Assembly: GCA_937863945.1 (NCBI GenBank) | Contig: CALMIB010000241.1 | Span: 1-5,027, forward strand | Source: an uncultured Longilinea sp. | GTDB taxonomy: Bacteria; Chloroflexota; Anaerolineae; Anaerolineales; Anaerolineaceae | Length of the DNA stretch: 5,027 bases | Direction: 5' to 3' | Program-made: the position numbers and the translations under genes | Notes under the pieces: model-generated | Seen by the model: only the letters and a program-made list of their open reading frames with translations | Database searches by the model: none | Told to the model about the DNA's origin: nothing | Part shown: one piece after another, positions 1 through 4,979 of the stretch | Layout: every line of letters begins with the position of its first letter | Position numbering within the stretch: position 1 is the stretch's first letter

Positions 1-392
1 CGGCCACCGAACGCGAGCAGGCTTTTTTGCTGGTGGAAAAAATGCGCGGCCTGGCCGCGGAACGCGAGATCGTGCTGGCAGGCGCGGCCGGAAAGGTCGC
101 GGGCATCTCGATCAGCGCGGGCATTGCCTGCGCGCCGATCGACGGGTGGCTGAAATCCGAGCTGATGCGCAAGGCCGACCAGGCCCTGTACCGCGCCAAA
201 GCCACCGGGCGCGGCAGGGTGCGGCTGGCGTATGACGAGCGCATGGTGCCCAAAACCAGCCATTACACGCAGACGCAGTTGGAGCGCCTGGGCAAGCTGG
301 CTGCCGAACGCCAGGCCGGCGAGGCGGAATTGCTGCGCGAGGCGCTGGATGATTTGATCGCCAAATACGGCGTCAATCCTATCGAGCGGTGA
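1..392 (+). CDS. GGDEF-domain protein, C-terminal part, with ribbon-helix-helix-like tail (5' truncated)
   Basis: The reading frame enters from the left edge (codons begin at base 3) and stops at TGA 390-392, leaving 129 visible residues. Visible residues about 35-75 carry the end of a GGDEF domain: the ISISAGIA strand, then ADQALYRAK (58-66) and GRGRVRLA. GGDEF proteins make cyclic di-GMP from two GTP, but the catalytic GG(D/E)EF loop and any sensor domain lie outside the window, so activity cannot be judged. After the domain, residues 82-122 do not look like a GGDEF extension. They read as a short strand (KTSHYT), a helix (TQLERLGKLAAERQ), a turn with Gly, and a second helix (EAELLREALDDLIAKYG), which is the layout of CopG/Arc ribbon-helix-helix DNA-binding domains. 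The TTG at 27-29 could serve as a start but would fall inside the domain, so the gene is taken as truncated by the window. The GGDEF call is firm; the RHH call is inference from sequence pattern. Confidence 0.85.
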   Translation, partial: ATEREQAFLLVEKMRGLAAEREIVLAGAAGKVAGISISAGIACAPIDGWLKSELMRKADQALYRAKATGRGRVRLAYDERMVPKTSHYTQTQLERLGKLAAERQAGEAELLREALDDLIAKYGVNPIER

Positions 393-402
393 AAAAAAAC
401 AA

Positions 403-431
403 CAGGGCTGCTCTGAAAAAATGCAGCCCTG
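403..431. terminator. Bidirectional intrinsic terminator between convergent genes
   Basis: A perfect 9-bp inverted repeat (CAGGGCTGC at 403-411, GCAGCCCTG at 423-431) encloses an 11-nt A-rich loop. It is flanked by A8 at 392-399 on the left and by T5 at 435-439 on the right, so a U tract follows the hairpin on either strand. It sits 10 bases after the stop of the GGDEF gene and 22 bases beyond the stop of metG, and fits as shared terminator for both. Confidence 0.85.
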
Positions 432-453
432 CGGTTTTTATTTGTGCATTTCA

Positions 454-2244
454 CTACTGCGGTTCGCCCATGCGGGCGCGTTCATCATCGACAATGGATG
501 GATCCAGCTTTTTGAAGAGCGGTTGAGGTTGTTGCAATGCACGCCCGGGTTCGATCTGGCTGGGCTGCCAGCGGCCGGTGGCTCCATCCGGGTTGTAGCG
601 CAGCACGTTGTGTTCGCCGAGGGAATCCTGAACCGGTTGGACGAACTGGAAGCCGAAAATAGGCTGCGTATAGCCGAGAAAAGCGTGCAGGCGTTCGCTG
701 GTGAAGGGCAGGAAGGGCGCCAGCAGCACTTTGAGCGAGTCGATGGCGCGGATGGCAGTATAGATTGTGCGACCGGCCGCGGCTTTGTCGGTTTTGACCG
801 CCTGCCAGGGAGCCATGCGGTCAAGGTATTTGTTGACCTCGGTCGCCAGGCGCATGGCTTCAGCCAGCGCGGCGCGCAGGTGTACGGCTTCCAGCTCTTT
901 GCCGACGGTGGTGAAGCCCTCTTCGACCGCCGCGAGCAGCTCCTGGTCGGCGGGGGTGAGTTCGCCCGGCTCGGGGATGCGTCCTTCCCAGTGCTTGTAG
1001 CAGAAGGAGAGCACGCGGTTAGCCAGGTTGCCCCAGGTGGCCACCAGTTCGTCGTTGTTGCGGTGTAGAAAATCGTCCCAATTCCAGTCGGTGTCGCGAT
1101 TTTCGGGCATGGTGACGGTCAGGTAATAGCGCAGCGGATCGGGATCGTAGCGGGTGAGAAAATCGCGCCCCCACACGCCCCAGTTGTGACTGCCGGAAAT
1201 CTTGCGGTTTTCCAGGTTCATGAACATGTTGGCGGGCACGTCGTAGGGCAGGGTGAGCGGCTGTCCGCCTTCGCCGGCAAAGATCTCCAGGAACTGCGCG
1301 CCGGTGCCCATCAACTGCGCCGGCCACCAGGCGGCGTGGAAGAAGATATTATCCTTGCCGATAAAGTGAAAGGCTTTGGCCTGCGGATTGGTCCACCATT
1401 CTTTCCAGGCAGCCGCATCGCCGCTCAACTGCGCCCATTCGATGGTGGCGGAGAGGTAGCCGATGACAGCCTCAAACCACACGTACAGGCACTTGCCTTC
1501 CCAACCCTGGATGGGCACCGGGATGCCCCAGTCGAGGTCGCGGGTGATGGCGCGTGGTTTGAGACCCTCGCTCTCGATCTGGCCGAGCGATTGGCCGATG
1601 ACGGTATCGCGCCAGTAGGATTTGCGTTCGCGTAGATAGCGGGCGACCTCGGGCTCGAGTTTGGACAAATCCAGGTAGAAGTGAACCGTATCGCGCAGTT
1701 CAGGGGTTGAGCCGTCGATCTTGGAGCGCGGGTTGACCAGTTTTTCAGGGTCCAGCGGGTTGCCGCAATTGTCGCATTGATCGGAGCGCGCCCCATCCGC
1801 GCCGCAGATGTAGCAGGTGCCTTCCACGTAGCGGTCAGGCAAAAAGCGTTTGCTGGCGGGCGAATACCACTGTGCGCTGGTTTTTTGGTAGAGAAAGCCG
1901 TTCTTCTGCAACGCGAGGAAGATCGCCTGCGAAACCTTGAAATGGTTCTGGGTGTGCGTGGTGGTGAAGAGGTCGTAGTGGATGCCCAGTTGTTGGTAAA
2001 GATCCAGGAAACCGTCGTGGTATTGCTTATAAACAGTTTCCACGGGCACGCCCTGCGAATCCGCTTTGATCGTGACCGGGGTACCGTGCGAGTCGGTACC
2101 CGAAACCATCACCACGCGGTTGCCCTTGAGCCGGTGGAAGCGGGCGAAGATGTCGCCGGGCAAGTGCGACCCGGTGATGTTGCCGACGTGAATTTCGGCA
2201 TTGGCGTAGGGCCAGGCAATGGCAACCAGGATGGTTTCGGACAT
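454..2244 (-). CDS. metG: Methionyl-tRNA synthetase (MetRS), 596 aa
   Basis: Cytoplasmic class I aminoacyl-tRNA synthetase that charges tRNA-Met with methionine using ATP. Visible signatures in order: AWPYANAEIHVGN (HIGH motif as HVGN, 19-22); SGTDSHGTP (48-56); a zinc knuckle with Cys144, Cys147, Cys157 and Cys160; RDLDWGIPVP (235-244); YVWFEAVIGYLSA (254-266); FIGKDNIFFH (294-303); KISGS (348-352) where most members have KMSKS; and NDELVATWGNLANRV (397-411) leading into the helical anticodon-binding domain. The protein ends soon after PLFKKLD and lacks the C-terminal EMAP/OB tRNA-binding domain found in the 677-residue E. coli enzyme. The start is ATG 2244-2242, just before the conserved N-terminus, with GAGGTG (bases 2249-2254) 4 nt upstream. 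A TTG at 2268 would add eight residues outside the conserved core and has no comparable site. It appears monocistronic: convergent with the GGDEF gene and divergent from the NfeD gene. Confidence 0.97.
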   Translation of the reverse strand: MSETILVAIAWPYANAEIHVGNITGSHLPGDIFARFHRLKGNRVVMVSGTDSHGTPVTIKADSQGVPVETVYKQYHDGFLDLYQQLGIHYDLFTTTHTQNHFKVSQAIFLALQKNGFLYQKTSAQWYSPASKRFLPDRYVEGTCYICGADGARSDQCDNCGNPLDPEKLVNPRSKIDGSTPELRDTVHFYLDLSKLEPEVARYLRERKSYWRDTVIGQSLGQIESEGLKPRAITRDLDWGIPVPIQGWEGKCLYVWFEAVIGYLSATIEWAQLSGDAAAWKEWWTNPQAKAFHFIGKDNIFFHAAWWPAQLMGTGAQFLEIFAGEGGQPLTLPYDVPANMFMNLENRKISGSHNWGVWGRDFLTRYDPDPLRYYLTVTMPENRDTDWNWDDFLHRNNDELVATWGNLANRVLSFCYKHWEGRIPEPGELTPADQELLAAVEEGFTTVGKELEAVHLRAALAEAMRLATEVNKYLDRMAPWQAVKTDKAAAGRTIYTAIRAIDSLKVLLAPFLPFTSERLHAFLGYTQPIFGFQFVQPVQDSLGEHNVLRYNPDGATGRWQPSQIEPGRALQQPQPLFKKLDPSIVDDERARMGEPQ

Positions 2245-2377
2245 GGGACACCTCGGGAGTATTAACAATCAGTATGCCCGATTTTATCACGAAAGGCCGG
2301 CTCTTAACGCCTTCCATGGTCATGGCTGCTCTGTCCGACCAGTCGGGAAGGTAAGGTATGTCCATCTCACCCCCTCG

Positions 2378-2407
2378 ATTATCTGTGGGATCCGGTGAGA
2401 ATGTCAA
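2378..2407 (-). promoter_or_regulatory. Probable sigma70-type promoter of metG
   Basis: On the minus strand TTGACA (2407-2402) matches the -35 consensus exactly. An 18-nt spacer separates it from GATAAT (2383-2378), a 5-of-6 match to the -10 element. Transcription would begin near 2371 and give a leader of about 125 nt before the metG ATG at 2244. The location directly upstream of metG in the right orientation supports the call. No experimental start is known to me. Confidence 0.65.
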
Positions 2408-2441
2408 AGTTCGTTCGGGTTATGGGTCAGGGTATGGACGA

Positions 2442-2453
2442 AACCCGCGGGTT
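2442..2453. repeat. 12-bp perfect palindrome AACCCGCGGGTT
   Basis: AACCCGCGGGTT is a perfect palindrome with no loop, lying 35 bases upstream of the metG -35 element. A dimeric regulator could bind it, but a 12-bp palindrome can occur by chance and I do not recognise it as a known operator. Confidence 0.25.
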
Positions 2454-2521
2454 GCCTGATTGCCATGAAAAAAAACTAATCAGAATTTTATAGACTCCTT
2501 CGCTTATTTTAATCTGGAATC

Positions 2522-2538
2522 AGTAAACTGAGTTTACT
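2522..2538. repeat. Operator-like interrupted palindrome AGTAAAC-TGA-GTTTACT
   Basis: Two perfect 7-base half-sites (2522-2528 and 2532-2538) are separated by 3 bases. The size and symmetry fit a binding site for a dimeric helix-turn-helix repressor. It lies 115 bases upstream of the metG -35 and 127 bases upstream of the NfeD -10, so it does not overlap either predicted promoter. The regulator is unknown. Confidence 0.35.
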
Positions 2539-2588
2539 CCATGAAGGAACCTCCTGATTGGGATTGGGAAAAGGGTTAGGAAACAGGG

Positions 2589-2628
2589 AAAGCAAAACGG
2601 GCAACCGTCAGGTTGCCCGTTTTGCTTT
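2589..2628. terminator. Strong 18-bp terminator-type hairpin in the divergent region
   Basis: Bases 2589-2606 pair perfectly with 2611-2628 around the tetraloop GTCA (2607-2610). The stem has a GC-rich upper part (CGGGCAACC) and an A/T-rich base. Read rightward it ends in GCTTTAA, so the U tract is short; the stem carries A4 on the left arm and T4 on the right arm. In form it is an intrinsic terminator usable on either strand, but no gene ends into it: metG starts to the left on the minus strand and the NfeD gene starts to the right on the plus strand. It may end an unannotated short transcript or insulate the NfeD promoter from antisense read-through. Confidence 0.65.
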
Positions 2629-2664
2629 AAGTCCGAATGGAGCAATACGGCCCGGTGAATGTTG

Positions 2665-2670
2665 TATAAT
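2665..2670 (+). promoter_or_regulatory. Probable -10 element of the NfeD-SPFH operon
   Basis: A perfect TATAAT preceded directly by TG lies 61 bases upstream of the NfeD start codon. Transcription would start near 2677. The expected -35 window (about 2641-2648, around GCAATA) has no good match to TTGACA, so the promoter may be weak, activator-dependent, or helped by the bases before the -10. Confidence 0.5.
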
Positions 2671-2731
2671 CATAGAGAGCTAAGTACAGGATGCATGTGG
2701 CGGGGAAGAACCGGTCTGCAAGGAAAAAACA

Positions 2732-3337
2732 ATGAACCTCGTGCTCGATCCAAATCTTGCATATGTGTTGTTGGTCAGTGGTTTCGTGCTGGCCGTGCTG
2801 GCGTTATTCTCGCCGGGCACAGGTGTGGTGGAAGTTGGTGCGTTATTTGCGCTGATGATAGCCGGGTATGGTGTGGCAACGTTGCCCACCAATTGGTGGG
2901 CATTGGTAATTCTGGTGATAGGAGTATTCCCATTTGTGATTGCACTGCGCAGTTCACAACGTTGGGTTTACCTGATTATCTCTTTGGTCGCCCTGGTCGT
3001 GGGCTCGGTTTTCCTGTTTCGCAGTGTTGATGGTGGTCCGGCTGTCAACATGGCGCTGGCAGTGCTGACCTCGGCGTCGGCGATCGGTATTCTCTGGATT
3101 GTCACCCAAAAGGGTCTTCAGGCTGTGCGGATGCGTCCCGCCATGGATCTGGGTACGTTGGTTGGCAAACTGGGAGAGGCGCAGACGGATGTGCTTTCGG
3201 ATGGGTGCGTCTATGTGGGGGGTGAAGAATGGACTGCCCGCAGTGCTGAATTGATTCCAAAGGGCACGGCAATTCGGGTAATCGGGCGCGAAGGGCTGGT
3301 GTTGCTGGTCGAAGCAGTTTCTCCCCAAAAACGCTAG
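2732..3337 (+). CDS. Short NfeD-family membrane protein, 201 aa
   Basis: Integral membrane protein of the NfeD family, partners of SPFH proteins in membrane microdomains. Hydrophobic segments fall at about residues 9-26, 31-50, 54-72, 79-96 and 105-125, giving four or five transmembrane helices. Residues about 140-195 form the NfeD C-terminal OB-fold domain: LVGKLGEAQTDV, the GxVYVxGEEWTARS core (158-171), then IPKGTAIRVIGREGLVLLVE. There is no ClpP-like serine protease domain, so this is the short class. The ATG is preceded by AAGGA (2720-2724) 7 nt upstream. The SPFH gene begins 45 bases after its stop TAG, and the pair very likely forms an operon, a widely conserved NfeD-SPFH arrangement. 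The expected role, from the family and not shown here, is to assist assembly or quality control of SPFH membrane complexes. Codon choice is visibly less GC-rich at third positions than in the SPFH gene. Confidence 0.88.
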   Translation: MNLVLDPNLAYVLLVSGFVLAVLALFSPGTGVVEVGALFALMIAGYGVATLPTNWWALVILVIGVFPFVIALRSSQRWVYLIISLVALVVGSVFLFRSVDGGPAVNMALAVLTSASAIGILWIVTQKGLQAVRMRPAMDLGTLVGKLGEAQTDVLSDGCVYVGGEEWTARSAELIPKGTAIRVIGREGLVLLVEAVSPQKR

Positions 3338-3382
3338 CCTTCATTGCCCTGTAGTATTCGTCTTATTCAACGGAGGGTACGC

Positions 3383-4279
3383 ATGGAACTGGTGTATTGC
3401 TTAATTGGCGTAATCGTACTGGCATTGATCGTCTTCCTGGCAACGGCGATCAAAATCGTGCCGGAATATCAGCGCGTGGTTGTCTTTCGACTTGGCCGCT
3501 GCATCGGCGCGCGCGGCCCTGGCCTGGTGCTGCTGATCCCCTTTGTCGATCGGGCCGTGCGGGTTGACCTGCGCGAGCAGGTGCGTGAAATCCCGGCGCA
3601 AACCTCGATCACCAAGGATAACGCGCCCATCTCAATCGATTTCCTGTGGTACTACAAGATTTTTGATCCGGTGCAAAGCGTGCTGCAGGTGGGCAATTTT
3701 GAGCTGGCTGCCCAGGGTATCGCCACCACCACGCTGCGCTCGGTCATCGGCGGCATCCTGCTGGACGGCGTGCTGTCGGAACGCGAGCAGATCAATGCCG
3801 CGCTGCGCACCCGCCTGGACGAAGTCACCGAGCGCTGGGGCGTCAAAGTGACCAACGTGGAAATCCGCGAGATCCTCCCGCCGCGCGACGTGCAGGATTC
3901 GATGAACCGCCAGTTGACCGCGGAACGCACCCGCCGCGCCGTGGTGACCGAATCGACTGGTACGCGCGAAGCCAACATCAATGTGGCCGAAGGCGAAAAG
4001 CAGGCCGCTATTTTGCGCGCTGAAGGTGAAAAGCAATCGGCCATTTTGAAGGCCGAAGGCGAGCGCCAGGCGCAGTTGCTGCGGGCGCAAGGTTATTCCG
4101 CGGCGCTGGAGCAAATCTTTGGCGTGGCCAAGGATGTGGACAGCAAGACGCTCACGCTGCAATACTTTGAGACGCTCAAGAGCATGGCGGCCAGCCCATC
4201 CACCAAGTACATCTTCCCGATGGAATTTACCAGCCTGCTGGATAATTTCGTCAATCTTCGAAAAGAGAACAACGAGTAA
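3383..4279 (+). CDS. SPFH/stomatin-like (slipin) membrane protein, 298 aa
   Basis: Membrane-anchored SPFH (stomatin, prohibitin, flotillin, HflK/C) protein expected to oligomerise into large membrane assemblies and organise microdomains. One N-terminal transmembrane helix spans about residues 3-24. The SPFH domain follows: IVPEYQRVVVFRLGR (25-39), GPGLVLLIPFVDR (45-57), then SITKDNAPISID, LRSVIGGILLDGVLSEREQIN and WGVKVTNVEIREILPP (152-167). A charged coiled-coil region comes next, with QLTAERTRRA (177-186) and three near-identical 11-residue repeats of the type AEGE(K/R)QxxxL(R/K) at 202-212, 213-223 and 224-234. The start chosen is ATG 3383 with GGAGG (3372-3376) 6 nt upstream; a TTG at 3344 would place 13 non-conserved residues before the membrane anchor. 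It is second in an operon with the NfeD gene. Lacking HflK/C-specific features, it is best called slipin/QmcA-like; substrate and partners other than NfeD cannot be read from the sequence. Confidence 0.93.
   Translation: MELVYCLIGVIVLALIVFLATAIKIVPEYQRVVVFRLGRCIGARGPGLVLLIPFVDRAVRVDLREQVREIPAQTSITKDNAPISIDFLWYYKIFDPVQSVLQVGNFELAAQGIATTTLRSVIGGILLDGVLSEREQINAALRTRLDEVTERWGVKVTNVEIREILPPRDVQDSMNRQLTAERTRRAVVTESTGTREANINVAEGEKQAAILRAEGEKQSAILKAEGERQAQLLRAQGYSAALEQIFGVAKDVDSKTLTLQYFETLKSMAASPSTKYIFPMEFTSLLDNFVNLRKENNE
3986..4084 (+). repeat. Three 33-bp in-frame repeats coding for the hendecad coiled coil of the SPFH protein
   Basis: Three consecutive 33-base units (3986-4018, 4019-4051, 4052-4084) each encode AEGE(K/R)QxxxL(R/K). 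The 11-residue period is that of a hendecad coiled coil. The DNA copies differ mostly at third positions (GAAGGCGAAAAG, GAAGGTGAAAAG, GAAGGCGAGCGC), so selection on the peptide is more likely than recent duplication. Repeats of this kind are usual in stomatin relatives. Confidence 0.7.
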
Positions 4280-4320
4280 GACTAATCTGATATTTAGCGC
4301 GAGCCAGAACAAATTCAATG

Positions 4321-4355
4321 CCCACCCCCTTCAGGCCTGGCCCGATGGGGGTGGG
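4321..4355. repeat. GC-rich inverted repeat between the SPFH and acetyltransferase genes
   Basis: CCCACCCCC (4321-4329) is perfectly complementary to GGGGGTGGG (4347-4355), with a 17-nt loop that contains AGGCCT. Past a one-base bulge at 4320, AAT (4317-4319) pairs with ATT (4356-4358). No T tract follows on the plus strand (ATTGCAACC), so it is not a typical intrinsic terminator. The right arm is the only purine-rich, Shine-Dalgarno-like stretch before the ATG at 4367, so folding of the mRNA could limit translation of the downstream gene or shield the 3' end of the upstream operon message. Confidence 0.55.
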
Positions 4356-4366
4356 ATTGCAACCGG

Positions 4367-4825
4367 ATGATACCGCGGATGGATACTGTCTTTTTTGACC
4401 TGATGCCCGCCCGCATGAGTGACTTGAACGCACTGCACCGCCTGGAACACGAGTGCTTTGACCGTGACGCCTGGCCGCTACTGGATTTGATCGGCGTGTT
4501 GACCCTGCCGGGCGTGACGCGAATCAAAGCTGTCATCGATGGCGAGATGGTCGGCTTCATTGCCGGGGAGGTTGACCGCGCGCGGCGCCTGGGCTGGATC
4601 ACCACGGTGGGCGTCCGGCCGCAGTACCGCGGAAACGGGATTGGCACCGCGCTGCTGCAGGCCTGCGAAGAAAGCATGAACATGCCCTGCGTGCGGCTGT
4701 GCGTGCGCTGCAGCAACCAGCCGGCGCTGCGCATGTACGGGCGCAACCAATATCGCCAGGTGGACCGCTGGCCGGCCTATTATCAGGATGGAGAAGATGC
4801 CTTAATACTGGAAAAATGTCGTTGA
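4367..4825 (+). CDS. GNAT-family N-acetyltransferase, RimI-like, 152 aa
   Basis: Predicted cytoplasmic enzyme that transfers an acetyl group from acetyl-CoA to an amine, most probably a protein N-terminus given its RimI-like layout. The acetyl-CoA-binding motif A is clear: ITTVGVRPQYRGNGIGTALLQACEE (residues 78-102) with the pyrophosphate loop QYRGNGIG (86-93). The later RimI-type block is VRCSNQPALRMY (113-124), followed by AYYQDGEDALILEK (137-150). Tyr124 aligns with the general acid Tyr115 of RimI, but the position of the catalytic Glu103 is Cys112, and the usual LGF after the Tyr is RNQY, so true ribosomal-protein S18 acetylation is doubtful. Start is uncertain: ATG 4367 has GGGGGTGGG 11 nt upstream inside a hairpin, and ATG 4379 has no visible site; both leave the domain intact. 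It follows the SPFH gene by 87 bases and may be co-transcribed by read-through. Confidence 0.85.
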   Translation: MIPRMDTVFFDLMPARMSDLNALHRLEHECFDRDAWPLLDLIGVLTLPGVTRIKAVIDGEMVGFIAGEVDRARRLGWITTVGVRPQYRGNGIGTALLQACEESMNMPCVRLCVRCSNQPALRMYGRNQYRQVDRWPAYYQDGEDALILEKCR

Positions 4826-4850
4826 CTTTCCAGTCGTTTGGAGATATGAT
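4822..4850 (+). promoter_or_regulatory. Near-consensus sigma70-type promoter overlapping the acetyltransferase stop codon
   Basis: TTGACT (4822-4827, 5 of 6) and TATGAT (4845-4850, 5 of 6) are separated by the ideal 17 bases. The stop codon TGA (4823-4825) of the acetyltransferase lies within the -35 element. Transcription should start near 4857 and run into the hairpin at 4916-4941. Confidence 0.7.
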
Positions 4851-4856
4851 TATTTA

Positions 4857-4944
4857 AGGAGCGAAAAAGAATCGCTATGCGAGTTTCTGTTGACATAATT
4901 TGGAATGGAAGATCCAAGGCACGCGTCTGATTGCGTGCCTTTTT
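4857..4944 (+). ncRNA. Candidate leader RNA or small RNA of about 88 nt
   Basis: The segment is bounded by a good promoter and an intrinsic terminator, so a discrete short RNA is expected. It can form a small hairpin AGCGA (4860-4864) with TCGCT (4872-4876), a second one TTGGA (4900-4904) with TCCAA (4913-4917), and the terminator stem. The second helix shares bases 4916-4917 with the foot of the terminator stem. Because the next start codon lies 35 bases past the terminator with no other promoter visible, the RNA may be a conditional leader of that gene. It matches no riboswitch or sRNA class I know. The ends are estimated. Confidence 0.35.
4916..4944 (+). terminator. Intrinsic terminator upstream of the last gene
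   Basis: AAGGCACGC (4916-4924) pairs perfectly with GCGTGCCTT (4933-4941) around the 8-nt loop GTCTGATT, and the helix runs straight into a T5 tract (4940-4944). This is a typical rho-independent terminator for rightward transcription. It can end read-through from the NfeD-SPFH-acetyltransferase genes as well as the transcript from the promoter at 4822-4850. Confidence 0.8.
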
Positions 4945-4979
4945 GCTACCTACACACCCCTGAAAGGAGATCGCACAAA

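Larger units (their letters stand above)
2245..2731. other. Divergent intergenic region between metG and the NfeD-SPFH operon
   Basis: This 487-base stretch holds no convincing gene on either strand; it is richer in A/T runs in its middle (about 2460-2520). The left part (2245-2371) is the presumed metG leader. It contains short inverted repeats that could fold, including CCATG-GT-CATGG (2314-2325), CCGA-CCAG-TCGG (2335-2346) and an outer CTTCC/GGAAG pair (2311-2315 with 2346-2350). The middle has two palindromes (2442-2453 and 2522-2538) and a tandem GATTGG pair (2556-2567). The right part has a terminator-type hairpin (2589-2628) and the rightward promoter -10. No T-box consensus, tRNA or known riboswitch is recognisable. 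Confidence 0.7.

Noticed and set aside
421..1068. A long plus-strand frame (215 codons) opposite metG, and further ones at 1186-1635 and 1777-2265
   Set aside because: They are antisense shadows of metG, caused by the codon bias of a GC-rich gene, and their translations look like no protein family.
2027..2407. A 126-codon minus-strand frame that starts in the metG leader and overlaps the metG start, with GGGGGTG close to an internal ATG
   Set aside because: It shares 218 bases with the firmly identified metG in another frame, its translation past 2244 is only a shifted reading of metG, and it resembles no family.
2487..2492. TATAAA on the minus strand as a second metG promoter
   Set aside because: There is no acceptable -35 element at 16-18 bases, and the promoter at 2378-2407 is much better and closer to metG.
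2535..2558. On the minus strand, a perfect AGGAGG followed 7 nt later by ATG GAG TAA
   Set aside because: The frame ends after two codons and no promoter or downstream gene needs it, so it is most likely chance or a worn-out gene start.
2659..3030. A plus-strand frame overlapping the NfeD gene start in another phase
   Set aside because: It lacks a ribosome site and recognisable domains, and it overlaps the NfeD gene, which has a clear domain layout and Shine-Dalgarno site.
3632..4318. A 228-codon minus-strand frame opposite the SPFH gene
   Set aside because: It is the antisense of a clearly coding gene with conserved domains, it has no convincing ribosome site, and its repeats simply mirror the 33-bp coiled-coil repeats.
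4890..4895. A perfect TTGACA within the last leader region as a second promoter
   Set aside because: Bases 16-18 positions downstream (around TCCAAG) do not resemble a -10 element.
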